DNA of 60,826 nt from Alcanivorax sp. GTDB taxonomy: Bacteria; Pseudomonadota; Gammaproteobacteria; Pseudomonadales; Alcanivoracaceae. Positions 7,352 to 15,776 of this stretch are shown piece by piece (the first letter of the stretch is position 1; each line of letters begins with the position of its first letter). Position numbers and translations under genes: made by a program. The notes under the pieces are model-generated. The model was not told where the DNA came from. It searched no databases and saw nothing but the letters and a program-made list of their open reading frames with translations. The stretch lies in NCBI RefSeq assembly GCF_002733835.1, contig NZ_NVWY01000035.1:1-60826 (forward strand). The letters run 5' to 3'.

Positions 7352-8590
7352 TCAGGGCTGTTGCGCATCCGTAGTGCTGTTTTCCATGGGGCCCCAGGCC
7401 AGTTTCTCGATGGGGTCGCCATCGGAACCCACCAGGTTGATGGCCATGGGAATGCGGGCCAGAAATTCCAGCCCTTCTGTTTTTCTTAATTCTTTCAGAT
7501 ATTGCTTAACCCGGCCGCTGATCCAGGGGTGCAGTGTTGCCTTGATGGTGACGGCCTTGCCGCGTGCGCCCCGTTGCTGGAACCAGTCCATCAGTGCGGA
7601 CCGCATGACCGGAAAGTGAGCCTGAAACTGCTCAAAATCATCAGCTACCAGGTAGATGTCGTATTGGTACAGGTTGCCTCGCCAGCTCAGGCCCAGCTTG
7701 GACTCTTTCAGGCGCAAGCGCGGGGCCAGTGGCGTTGTGGTGCCCTGTTCCTGGGGCCGGTAGCGGGAGCGGTCTGCGGAGTAGTGCCCCGGGCCGGGCT
7801 CCAGATTATCCAGTTGGGCAATCAGGGCACTGCCGCTTTCCGGGCGGTCTGCCGGGTCTTTGGCCAGCAACTGGCGGATCAGTGGCTGGTAGCGGCGTAA
7901 TGCCACTGGCAGCAGGGGGACCGGGTCGCGCAGGTGGGCCAGGCTCATGCTACGTGCGTCCGGGGCGCTAAAAGGGGGCTTGCCCGCCAGCATCTCGTAA
8001 AATACGCAGCCCAGGGAATAGAGATCCGATTGTGGCGTCAGCGGCTGGGAGCGGTGTTGTTCGGGGCTCATGTACTTGGGCGTGCCCATGATCGCGTTGG
8101 ACTGGGTAACGCTGGTGTCGCGCAGCACGTTGGAGGCGATGCCGAAATCCACCAGCAGCGCAGAACCGTCGGCGCGGAACAGTACGTTGTCGGGTTTTAC
8201 GTCGCGGTGAATAAAACCGTGTTCGCCGGCATAGTTCAGTGCGCCGGCCAGCTGGCGAAGTATGTTTTGAGCGTTGCTCTCATCGAGTGCTCCGTCAGCG
8301 AGGCGCTGTTTGAGGCTGCCGCCGGTTACGTGTTCCATGGTGAGGTAATAATAGCCCTGATGCTCACCCACGTCGTAAACGGGAACGATGTGGGGATGGT
8401 TCAGGCTGGCAACGGTACGAGCTTCCTGCATGAAGCGCTCGGCAAAGCGGGGTTCCAGCGCCAGCGTCGGCGTCAGGATCTTGATGGCAACCTGCCGCTC
8501 AAAGGAGTGCTGGGTGGCAAGGAACACGTGAGACATGCCGCCTTTGCCCAGGCGGCTGGTCAATCTGTATCCGGGAATTGAAATGGCCAT
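7352..8590 (-). CDS. Serine/threonine protein kinase (PknB-like)
   Basis: A 412-residue soluble Hanks-type kinase. All catalytic elements are present: glycine loop GKGGMSHVF (15-23), ATP Lys 37 in AIKI, helix C Glu 56, HRDVKPDN at 128-135, DFG at 148-150 and the GTPKYMSPEQ activation segment. Residues about 275-412 form a C-terminal domain of no recognised family. There is no transmembrane segment. I start at the ATG at 8590 because translation then begins just before the kinase fold; an in-frame ATG at 8665 lies inside the upstream gene. It is the last gene of a minus-strand row xthA, voltage-sensor-like protein, receiver protein, kinase, which suggests a shared signalling role, but the substrate is unknown. 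Confidence 0.9.
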   Translation of the reverse strand: MAISIPGYRLTSRLGKGGMSHVFLATQHSFERQVAIKILTPTLALEPRFAERFMQEARTVASLNHPHIVPVYDVGEHQGYYYLTMEHVTGGSLKQRLADGALDESNAQNILRQLAGALNYAGEHGFIHRDVKPDNVLFRADGSALLVDFGIASNVLRDTSVTQSNAIMGTPKYMSPEQHRSQPLTPQSDLYSLGCVFYEMLAGKPPFSAPDARSMSLAHLRDPVPLLPVALRRYQPLIRQLLAKDPADRPESGSALIAQLDNLEPGPGHYSADRSRYRPQEQGTTTPLAPRLRLKESKLGLSWRGNLYQYDIYLVADDFEQFQAHFPVMRSALMDWFQQRGARGKAVTIKATLHPWISGRVKQYLKELRKTEGLEFLARIPMAINLVGSDGDPIEKLAWGPMENSTTDAQQP

Positions 8591-8636
8591 GATATTTTTT
8601 ATGGGTCGTCCTGACCGTCGCAGTATACCCGTGGAA

Positions 8637-9140
8637 CTATTCGGGTTGTTCACCGTACAGGGCATTCATTTCTGCCTCTGATCGGCGCGCTCGCGCTAAT
8701 TTGGCTTCCAGCCTTTTTTTCTGCTGATCCAGGCCAAGAAAAAACGATACCTTGCTTTGTAATAGCTGGGGATCAATGGGCTTGAACAGATAATCCACGG
8801 CGCCACTGCGGTAACCCTGCTGTACAAAGCGGGTTTCCTTGGAGATCGCGGTCACAAAGATGATGGGCACATTCTGCGTGCGCTTGTGAGAACGCATGAT
8901 GCCCGCGACCTCAAAGCCGTCCATGTCGGGCATTTGCACATCCAGCAGCACCAGGGCGTAGTCTTCCTTGAGCAGTTTGGACAAGGCTGCGTTACCACTG
9001 CTAACGCTATCCACCTGGCAATCCAGATCTTCCAGCACCACTTCCAGGGCAACCAGATTCTGCGGCGTGTCATCCACGAGAAGAACCCGGGAAGCGGGGA
9101 GTTGCAGGTCGTCGTCACCAGTGGGAGGAATGCTGTTCAT
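8637..9140 (-). CDS. Stand-alone response regulator receiver protein
   Basis: A 167-residue protein that is essentially one receiver domain plus a short charged helix. The acidic pocket is D23/D24, the phospho-acceptor is D67 in LLDVQMP, and the switch residues T97 (FVTA) and K120 (LFKP) are present. After residue about 135 comes a coiled-coil-like tail (LDQQKKRLEAKLARARR). No DNA-binding or enzymatic output domain follows. No histidine kinase is nearby; instead a Ser/Thr kinase gene lies 46 bases downstream. A protein-protein output or relay role is likely. Family call is sure, partner unknown. Confidence 0.9.
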   Translation of the reverse strand: MNSIPPTGDDDLQLPASRVLLVDDTPQNLVALEVVLEDLDCQVDSVSSGNAALSKLLKEDYALVLLDVQMPDMDGFEVAGIMRSHKRTQNVPIIFVTAISKETRFVQQGYRSGAVDYLFKPIDPQLLQSKVSFFLGLDQQKKRLEAKLARARRSEAEMNALYGEQPE

Positions 9141-9178
9141 GCTGTGGTCCGTGCTGTGCCTGGGTTGATACTTTTAAC

Positions 9179-9194
9179 TGATACGAGCGTATCA
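9179..9194. promoter_or_regulatory. Palindrome between the voltage-sensor-like gene and the receiver gene
   Basis: TGATACGAGCGTATCA has two perfect 7-base arms around two bases, overlapping the stop codon of the upstream minus-strand gene (9192-9194). It lies about 39 bases before the receiver ATG. It could be an operator for the receiver-kinase pair or a weak hairpin; on the minus strand no T run follows. Confidence 0.4.
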
Positions 9195-10217
9195 ACTTTT
9201 TACTGATTCGTCTCCTTCTTCCAGCTTCCACTGCTGAACGGCAACCTGGTTTTTCACTTGTTCGAGAACGTCCAGCAGGGTGTCGCGGACCAGTGCATCG
9301 AGTTGCTCACCTTCACCGCCGGCGGCGTCGATCAGATCGTGCAGCAGCTGTTCCAGCTGGGGACGATTGGCGGGGGAGGCCAGGTCATCCACCAGCTGAT
9401 CCACAAAGGCGCTGCCGGTTTCACGCACGGCATCGCCCAGCAGGGCGATAGCCCGGGGGCCAGCGACGGGAATGGCGGCCAGGCGCCGGCCCGCCTGGGT
9501 GCGGACCAGGGATTCATCTGTCAGGTGAGAAAAGTATTCGGCCAGTTGATCGCGATATTGCCCATGGCTTCTCTGGGTGGCGTTGGCAATACGGGTGGCG
9601 ACAAAGCTCACCAGTTGTTCTTTGCGTGGGGCCAGCACCTGGGATTCGATGCGGTGGAGCAGGGGGCTGCCGCCGCCAATTTCCTGCTGAGCGCCACTAA
9701 GCACATTGATCACTACACGGTCGGAGATTTCTTCCACGACGATGCCGTAATACTTGAGGATGGTCTGGCCAAGCCAGGTTTGCGACAGATCCACGATGCC
9801 CATGCGTTGCAGACGTATAAGCAGGCTGATCACACGAAGAATTCGCAGCCAGCGGAAGCTGCCCACGGGGATACAGCCGAGCAAATCGTACCAGTGCGCA
9901 AAGGGGTAGAAGAACCAGCGATGGTACGTGCCGCGGGCAATGGCGACGATCCAGCGGATGGTGAACTCCGTCAGGTAGACTGCTACGAAGCACAGGTCGT
10001 AGAACAGAAAATCGTCGTGAATGGTGTCCCGGTAGAAGTTATGGAAGCCCGGCGTCAGTGACGCCAGAAACTCCTGAACGGGGGGCACCTGAAACAGCCA
10101 GTCGAACAGGATCAGGCCCAGATTGGCGATGACCAACACAATCATGCCCAGGTCGATGATAAAGCCAAGGGTATCCAGGTTGGCTTTCAGCTTTTCCGGG
10201 TGCAGCCTGATCTTCAT
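9192..10217 (-). CDS. Voltage-sensor-like membrane protein without a pore
   Basis: A 341-residue protein with four hydrophobic segments in its first 140 residues. The fourth, residues 121-138 (FRWLRILRVISLLIRLQR), has Arg at 122, 125, 128, 135 and 138, the three-residue spacing of an S4 voltage-sensing helix. Segment two carries E84 and segment three D111, as in S1-S4 sensor domains. After S4 I find no S5-pore-S6: residues 141-341 are soluble, helical and charged. Databases often label such proteins as ion transporter. The gene begins 12 bases after the xthA stop, so it is probably in the xthA operon. Function unknown; the sensor-domain reading is by motif only. Confidence 0.75.
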   Translation of the reverse strand: MKIRLHPEKLKANLDTLGFIIDLGMIVLVIANLGLILFDWLFQVPPVQEFLASLTPGFHNFYRDTIHDDFLFYDLCFVAVYLTEFTIRWIVAIARGTYHRWFFYPFAHWYDLLGCIPVGSFRWLRILRVISLLIRLQRMGIVDLSQTWLGQTILKYYGIVVEEISDRVVINVLSGAQQEIGGGSPLLHRIESQVLAPRKEQLVSFVATRIANATQRSHGQYRDQLAEYFSHLTDESLVRTQAGRRLAAIPVAGPRAIALLGDAVRETGSAFVDQLVDDLASPANRPQLEQLLHDLIDAAGGEGEQLDALVRDTLLDVLEQVKNQVAVQQWKLEEGDESVKS

Positions 10218-10229
10218 GTGAGGCCCTGT

Positions 10230-11045
10230 TCAGCCGTTAAAACGTGCCCATACCGGGCAATGATCTGAGGGTTTTTCCATGCCGCGCATGTCGTAATCCA
10301 CGCCGGTGGTGTCCAGCTTGGCCATGAGCGGTTCGGTTGCCAAGACGGTGTCGATACGCAGACCCCGGCGGGGTTCGCGATCAAAGCCCTTGGAGCGGTA
10401 ATCGAACCAGGAGAACACATCGTCGGTGGTGGGGTTCTGGTGACGGTAGGTGTCGGTCAGTCCCCAGCCCACAAGGCGTTCCCACCATTCTCTCTCTTCT
10501 GGCAGGAAGCTGGTCTTGCCTTCGCGCAGCCAGCGCTTGCGGTTGGCTTCGCCAATGCCGATATCCAGATCGGTGGAAGAAATATTGAAATCCCCCATCA
10601 CCGCGACCTGATCGCTGGGCTGGTGATGGTTGATCAGATAATGCTGCAAATCGTCGTAGAACTTTTTCTTGGCTGGAAACTTTGTCGGGTGCTCGCGGTT
10701 TTCCCCTTGCGGGAAATAACCATTGAGTACGGTGACCAGGCTGCCGTCGCTATGTTTCAGGGTGCCGATGATCATGCGCCGCTGGGCATTTTCCTCGTCG
10801 GTGGGAAAACCGTACTGCACGGATTCCAGTGGTTCACGGGTAATCAATGCCACCCCGTAGTGGCCTTTCTGGCCAAAAAAATAGGGGTGATAGCCCATAT
10901 CCCGAACCGCCTGCTCCGGAAACTCCGGATCGTGGACTTTGGTTTCCTGCAGGCCGATCAATGCGGGCCGGTACTTGTCGATCACCGCCTGGAGTTGATG
11001 CAGACGGGCACGAATACCATTGATGTTGAATGAAATCAGGGTCAT
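10230..11045 (-). CDS. xthA: Exodeoxyribonuclease III
   Basis: A DNA repair enzyme with AP endonuclease and 3'-5' exonuclease activity. It has 271 residues, near the E. coli length of 268. The N-terminus [15 protein letters not shown], the metal-ligand stretch IGLQETKV, the MGDFNIS motif, the RIDTVLAT segment and the C-terminal SDHCPVWA are all diagnostic of the ExoIII/EEP family. The start at 11045 has AAAGGAGG five bases upstream; the longer open frame beginning at 11132 is not needed. It heads the minus-strand row that continues into the voltage-sensor-like protein. Confidence 0.95.
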   Translation of the reverse strand: MTLISFNINGIRARLHQLQAVIDKYRPALIGLQETKVHDPEFPEQAVRDMGYHPYFFGQKGHYGVALITREPLESVQYGFPTDEENAQRRMIIGTLKHSDGSLVTVLNGYFPQGENREHPTKFPAKKKFYDDLQHYLINHHQPSDQVAVMGDFNISSTDLDIGIGEANRKRWLREGKTSFLPEEREWWERLVGWGLTDTYRHQNPTTDDVFSWFDYRSKGFDREPRRGLRIDTVLATEPLMAKLDTTGVDYDMRGMEKPSDHCPVWARFNG

Positions 11046-11203
11046 AGCGCCTCCTTTGTGCCGGCATTGTACACTACCTGAAAAGCACTGGTCGCATACG
11101 CCTCTACCGTGACGTATGGCGCTATCGGCCATGGCATGGCTGCTGTGAGTGCCGCTATGATGTGCCTTTTGTTTGGGTCGGATATTGGCCCCAGGGAGAG
11201 TTC

Positions 11204-12013
11204 ATGCCTGAACAATCAGGGCAACGTCAGGTGCTTGCCTTCGCTCACGCCAATGGCATACCAGGCCACAGTTACGATACTTTTCTTGCGCCGTTGGCGG
11301 ATGATTACCAGTTGGTGATACTGGACCGGGCAGGCCATGACCCTGCCTTCCCGGTGGATAATGGCTGGCATAGCCTTAGCCTGGAACTGGAGGCACAGCT
11401 GGCGCCGTTGCCCAAACCCATTGTGGGGGCCGGGCATTCGCTGGGGTCGGTATTGATGTACCTGGTGGCGCAGCGCCATCCGGAGTGGTTTTCCTGTCTG
11501 ATAATGCTCGACCCTCCCATGATGAATGGTTTGCATGGGGCGTTGATGCACGCAGCAAAACTGACGAGACAAATTGATAAGGTGACCCCGGCAGGGAAAA
11601 GCCGTGGGCGGCTGGACTACTGGCCTGATTGGGACTCGGTGGTCAGCTATTTTTCTTCTCGCGGGCTGTTCAAGGCGTTTGATCCCCGTTGTTTGTCCGA
11701 TTACCTGAAAGCCGGTGTGGAACCCTGGCAAGACGGCTGGCGGCTGCGTTTTCGACCGGAAGTGGAAGTGGAGATTTTCCGCCATACCCCCACAAACGCC
11801 ACCCGGTTGCCACGGCTGAAGGTGCCGGGCGCGATCGTGACTGGCAAGGACTCGCCGTCCCCTTTCCATGACAGCGCCAGGCGTCACGTGAAACGCCACC
11901 GCATGTTGCATCGCATTGCGGAAGGCTCGCACATGTACCCACTGGAAAAACCGGAACAGACCCTCGCGCTGTTTCGTGAATTGCTGGATGAACTGCAACC
12001 GAAGGGAGCCTGA
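11204..12013 (+). CDS. Alpha/beta hydrolase
   Basis: A 269-residue alpha/beta hydrolase. An oxyanion-hole region reads AHANGIPGHSYD, and the nucleophile elbow is GHSLG in VGAGHSLGSVL. A late Asp (TGKDSPSP) and His (EGSHMYPLEKPE) complete a plausible Ser-Asp-His triad. I start at the ATG at 11204, which has GGGAG 6 bases before it; the open frame begins earlier at 11162. There is no signal peptide, so it is probably cytosolic. The substrate is unknown. A second hydrolase of the same fold starts two bases after its stop, so they form an operon. Confidence 0.85.
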   Translation: MPEQSGQRQVLAFAHANGIPGHSYDTFLAPLADDYQLVILDRAGHDPAFPVDNGWHSLSLELEAQLAPLPKPIVGAGHSLGSVLMYLVAQRHPEWFSCLIMLDPPMMNGLHGALMHAAKLTRQIDKVTPAGKSRGRLDYWPDWDSVVSYFSSRGLFKAFDPRCLSDYLKAGVEPWQDGWRLRFRPEVEVEIFRHTPTNATRLPRLKVPGAIVTGKDSPSPFHDSARRHVKRHRMLHRIAEGSHMYPLEKPEQTLALFRELLDELQPKGA

Positions 12014-12015
12014 GA

Positions 12016-12891
12016 ATGGACGCCATCGAACGAAAATTCAGTGTCTACGGCCAGACTCTCAGCGCCCTCGAGTGGCCAGGGCGTGACGACGGCGAAACCG
12101 CCGAGCCGGTGCTGGCACTGCATGGCTGGCTGGATAACGCGGCTTCATTTTCGCCTCTATCAGCTTATCTGAAACGACCTTTGTTGGCGCTGGATGTGTC
12201 CGGCCATGGCCATTCCGATCATCGACCCGATGGCGTGGTCACGCATCTGGTGGACCACGTTCGTGATGTGCTGGCTGTTGTGGATCAGCTGGGGTGGAAG
12301 CGGTTCACCCTGATGGGGCATTCCATGGGGGCAGGTATTGCTTGCCTGTTCGCGGCGGCCTGCCCGGAGCGGGTATCCCGGTTGGTGTTGATCGAAGGGC
12401 TGGGCCCGCCTAGCACCGACGGCAAGGACGTGGCAACAAACTTGCGTAAAGCGCTGGATGATTCCTCCTCGCTGGCAGGCAAACGCAAACCGGTCTACGC
12501 CCGGGTCGAGGATGCTATCGAAGCCCGTACCAAGGGCTTTGGCGGGTTGAATCATGCGTCGTCCGGGCTGTTGAGCGAGCGCGGCTTGATGCCGGTGGAA
12601 GGGGGGTGGACCTGGCGGGCAGACAGCCGTTTGCGGCTCACCTCCTTTCTGCGCCTGACCGAAGAGCAGGTAGAGGGCTTTATTCGAGCCATCAAGGCTC
12701 CCACCTGCCTGATTATTGGTGAGCAGGGCATGGGCGGAAATGGCATGTTCGATCACCGGTTGGGCTGGCTGGAAGGGGCCTCAATTGTACGGCTGCCAGG
12801 GCGCCACCATTTGCACATGGAGGAGCCGGAGAAGGTGGCTGCCAGTATTAATGATTTTCTTTGCGCAACGGACGCAGCGGTTGAGGACTGA
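12016..12891 (+). CDS. Alpha/beta hydrolase
   Basis: A 291-residue alpha/beta hydrolase of the epoxide hydrolase/esterase group. LALHGWLDNAASF gives the oxyanion-hole HGW motif, LMGHSMGAGIA the nucleophile elbow, and PGRHHLHMEEPE the catalytic His near the C-terminus. It follows the previous hydrolase with only two bases between, with GGGAG before the ATG supplied by the end of that gene. The two are not close copies of each other. The substrate cannot be told from sequence. Confidence 0.87.
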   Translation: MDAIERKFSVYGQTLSALEWPGRDDGETAEPVLALHGWLDNAASFSPLSAYLKRPLLALDVSGHGHSDHRPDGVVTHLVDHVRDVLAVVDQLGWKRFTLMGHSMGAGIACLFAAACPERVSRLVLIEGLGPPSTDGKDVATNLRKALDDSSSLAGKRKPVYARVEDAIEARTKGFGGLNHASSGLLSERGLMPVEGGWTWRADSRLRLTSFLRLTEEQVEGFIRAIKAPTCLIIGEQGMGGNGMFDHRLGWLEGASIVRLPGRHHLHMEEPEKVAASINDFLCATDAAVED

Positions 12892-13003
12892 CCAAAACCA
12901 TCAGGGTAGGCATTGATCCGGTTTTAATAGGTCATGGTGCTGTGAACCTGTGCGGTTATCCTCGAAAGAAAACCGAGACAGATTCCGTTAGGAGAGCAGC
13001 ATA

Positions 13004-13465
13004 ATGAAAGTGGTTGAGGTCGCAGCATTGGCCGATTACGTCGGCAAGGAATTGGGTGCTTCAGACTGGTTTCAGATCGATCAAGAGCGCATCAATGCTT
13101 TTGCCGATGCCACTCTGGATCATCAGTTCATTCATGTGGACCCGGAACAAGCGCGAAATACCCCCTTTGGCACCACCATCGCTCACGGTTATCTGACGCT
13201 GTCGCTGCTGCCGTATCTGCAGGCGTCCATCGACGATTTTCTGATGCCCAAAGGCATGAAAATGGCGATGAATTATGGCTTCGACAAGCTGAGATTCATG
13301 GCTCCGGTGAAGGAAGGAAAGCGGGTTCGTGCGCGTGCTACCTTGCTGGACGCTACGGAAAAGCGTGAAGGGCAGTGGCTGCTCAAGTTTGCGTTTACGG
13401 TGGATATCGAAGGTGAAGACAAGCCAGCGCTGGCAGCTGAATGGCTGCTAATGTACTTCGTCTAA
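13004..13465 (+). CDS. MaoC-family dehydratase (enoyl-CoA hydratase-like)
   Basis: A 153-residue single hot-dog domain. The hydratase-2 motif is visible: ADATLDHQFIHVDPEQA, then FGTTIAHGYLTLSLLP, supplying the catalytic Asp and His of (R)-specific enoyl-CoA hydratases. The nodulation protein NodN group reads similarly. A role in acyl-CoA metabolism is likely, either beta-oxidation or supply of hydroxyacyl-CoA. TAGGAGAG lies before the ATG. It stands alone after the hydrolase pair, with its own 112-base upstream region. Confidence 0.9.
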   Translation: MKVVEVAALADYVGKELGASDWFQIDQERINAFADATLDHQFIHVDPEQARNTPFGTTIAHGYLTLSLLPYLQASIDDFLMPKGMKMAMNYGFDKLRFMAPVKEGKRVRARATLLDATEKREGQWLLKFAFTVDIEGEDKPALAAEWLLMYFV

Positions 13466-13467
13466 TC

Positions 13468-13552
13468 GGCTTTGCCTGCGGTTGTGTGAAGACAGGCCGC
13501 AGGCAGTTGTGCGAAGGGGATGGTGGCGGCAAAGCCCTGACCCTCCACTGTT
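13468..13552 (+). terminator. Overlapping hairpins after the MaoC gene
   Basis: TGCCTGCGG (13473-13481) pairs with CCGCAGGCA (13497-13505). GGCTTTGCC (13468-13476) also pairs with GGCAAAGCC (13528-13536). Because the left arms overlap by four bases the two stems compete. A run of T follows at about 13550. It probably ends the MaoC transcript; a regulated switch is not shown. Confidence 0.5.
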
Positions 13553-13741
13553 TTTTTCCGCGTGTTGTTCACTTCTGTGACCTCTCTTTGGTGATTTCCT
13601 GCTATTCTTGATCTGCTGATTTCGTCGTACTCTGGTGTGCCGACAGCGCCGGTGTCTCTCCCGGGCACAGACTCTGATATGAGCGCAGACACACACGCTC
13701 GGCATATAAGAAAAACAGAACAGTAAAGGCAGGGCAGGAAG

Positions 13742-14695
13742 ATGTTGCACCGTCCCCGGCTGTGGTTACGCCACGTCATAGATAACCGCTCCGCCATTCG
13801 GCGGGATTTGCGCCTGAGCCTGAGCCACATCACCGACATTCCCCGAATGGTTATGCCTGCGGGAGATGAGCCGGGCGTTAGTTCTGAACTCTCTCTGTCG
13901 TCCTATTCCAGCCGTGGCGAAGCACTGCTTTCCTTGTTGCAACTATTGGTTCCGGCCACCCGTGAATCCATCAGCCAGGGGACGCTGGTGTGCCATCCGC
14001 CCCGGGCCGTGCGTGAGAATACACGCAGCCGGTGGTTTTTCATTAATGGTATGGGAACAGCGGGGCCGGTGGCACTCCTCAATACGTCTGAGATCGCCCG
14101 TTTGTTCGGGCGGCCGGTGCATTTGATTCACACCCCAACCTGGGGCCTGGTGCGTGATGTGGCCGAATCCATTACGGCCAGAACGTTGCGCAAGGACGGC
14201 AAACTGTCACGTCCAGCAATGCATATCCTGGTGGATGCACTGGAAAACAATGATCGTGTTGTGCTGATGTGCCACTCTCAGGGCTCCATCGTTGCCAGTT
14301 ACATCGTCCGCAAACTGTTGCGCCATCCCAGTACCCGTCCTCTGGTCAAGAAACTGGAGCTGTATTGCATTGGCGGCGTGGCCGACAGCCTGGACATTGA
14401 TCCGCAACTGACTCTCGCAGCAGGGCACCCGGTCCCGTATGTGGAACATTTTGCCAATGGTCGGGATTATCTTGCCCAGTTGGGAATCCTCTCCCATCTT
14501 GATAGCACCGCCGGTACGGTTTACTGCATGGCAGACCGGCCCGGGCATCTACTCAACGAGCATTATTTACCTGCCATTGTGCGGGGGGATTTCTGTCAGC
14601 GCCGGTCACGGCTTTATGGTTACGTACGCGGGCGCGAGCCCGGGCCGCAGGGTGCGCTGGCGATTTTGAAAAAGGAAACCGGCAATCATGGATAA
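13742..14695 (+). CDS. Lipase-like alpha/beta protein, uncharacterised
   Basis: A 317-residue protein. The centre reads RVVLMCHSQGSIVASYIV, a G/C-x-S-x-G nucleophile elbow with Ser in CHSQGS. The FINGMGTAGP stretch before it could form the oxyanion region. A late Asp and His (MADRPGHLLNEHYLP) could finish a triad. No signal peptide is evident. AGGAAG precedes the ATG. The 3' end overlaps the following receiver/GGDEF-like gene by 8 bases, and that gene overlaps a DUF2505 gene, so the three are a tight unit. I do not know its substrate. Confidence 0.75.
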   Translation: MLHRPRLWLRHVIDNRSAIRRDLRLSLSHITDIPRMVMPAGDEPGVSSELSLSSYSSRGEALLSLLQLLVPATRESISQGTLVCHPPRAVRENTRSRWFFINGMGTAGPVALLNTSEIARLFGRPVHLIHTPTWGLVRDVAESITARTLRKDGKLSRPAMHILVDALENNDRVVLMCHSQGSIVASYIVRKLLRHPSTRPLVKKLELYCIGGVADSLDIDPQLTLAAGHPVPYVEHFANGRDYLAQLGILSHLDSTAGTVYCMADRPGHLLNEHYLPAIVRGDFCQRRSRLYGYVRGREPGPQGALAILKKETGNHG

Positions 14696-15776
14696 GGCCC
14701 CCAAACCCTTATTGCTGTTTGTGGATGACTCCAAGGTAATGCGCCTGGCGGCTGACAAGATGCTCGGTGGTGAGTTTCGCGTCGAGGTGGCTGAAAATGG
14801 CCTCCAGGCCTGGACCATGATTTGCAGCAACCCGTCCATCAGTGTGGTGTTCTCGGACCTGGCCATGCCGGAGATGGATGGCTTTGCGTTACTGAAAAAA
14901 ATCCGCACCAGCGAGGATGAAGGCATTGCCGGGTTACCGGTCATCATCGTCACCGGTGCAGAAAATGATGAAGAGGCCCGAGCTGAAGCGCTGCGCCTGG
15001 GAGGAACGGACTTTATCAGCAAGCCGTTTAATTCCACGGATTTGCTGGCCCGGGCCAGGGCCCATGCCAATTACCAGAACGAGCGTAAGGAACTGGCCAA
15101 GCAGGCAATGATTGATCCGCTGACCCGGCTCGGCAATCGCCGTTACCTGGAGCACCGCCTGCGCCAGGAGCTGGCATTGGCCGCGCGTCAGCAGTACAAG
15201 CTATCAGTTGTGCAACTGGAGATTTACCAATTCAATCAACTTTTCGTACAGCTTGGTAAAAAGCGAACGGATATAGTGTTGTTGAAGCTGGCGCAATCAC
15301 TGCGTGGGGTGATCCGCAAGGAGGACTCCCTGGCGCGTAGCAGCGTGGCGCAATTTACTGTGTTGCTGCCCAGTGCCGGCCCGGCGGGGGCCAAACGATT
15401 CGTGGAACGGGCGTTGAAAGTCAGCGAAAAGCTGGCCTTCCAGTTTCGTGGCAAGGTGCAGCGTTTGCCGCTGACCGTGATTATCCAGACCCCGGCCGCT
15501 CATGCGGGATTGACGCCGCGCCAGGTGCAATTGACCCTGGATGAACAGTTGAAACAGGCCCGTACCCTCGGGCCGGGTGCGGTACTCAGTGATGATGCGG
15601 ACACCACCTTGTCGGTGGATGATGCGGCACCCATATTAACGATTGAACAGGCACTGGCGCTGTTGCGTGCCGGCAAATCCCGTCCCGTCATCAGCGCCTT
15701 ACCGGATTTGAAACGCCAGCTGGCGCCGCTGTTACAGTTGATGAAGCGGGTGGCCTCAGGGCAGGAGACAGTATGA
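14688..15776 (+). CDS. Receiver domain fused to a degenerate GGDEF domain
   Basis: A 362-residue protein. Residues 8-125 are a receiver with D13/D14, phospho-acceptor D57 (FSDLAMPEMDG), T89 and K112. Residues about 140-300 follow the diguanylate cyclase fold, with the entry motif DPLTRLGNRR at 143-152. However the signature GGDEF is replaced by SVAQF (219-223) and the metal-binding Asp stretch by LEIYQFN. It therefore should not make c-di-GMP; it may bind a nucleotide or partner, or be an inert output. The C-terminal 60 residues are unassigned. It overlaps genes on both sides (8 and 4 bases), indicating coupled translation. Confidence 0.88.
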   Translation: MDKAPKPLLLFVDDSKVMRLAADKMLGGEFRVEVAENGLQAWTMICSNPSISVVFSDLAMPEMDGFALLKKIRTSEDEGIAGLPVIIVTGAENDEEARAEALRLGGTDFISKPFNSTDLLARARAHANYQNERKELAKQAMIDPLTRLGNRRYLEHRLRQELALAARQQYKLSVVQLEIYQFNQLFVQLGKKRTDIVLLKLAQSLRGVIRKEDSLARSSVAQFTVLLPSAGPAGAKRFVERALKVSEKLAFQFRGKVQRLPLTVIIQTPAAHAGLTPRQVQLTLDEQLKQARTLGPGAVLSDDADTTLSVDDAAPILTIEQALALLRAGKSRPVISALPDLKRQLAPLLQLMKRVASGQETV

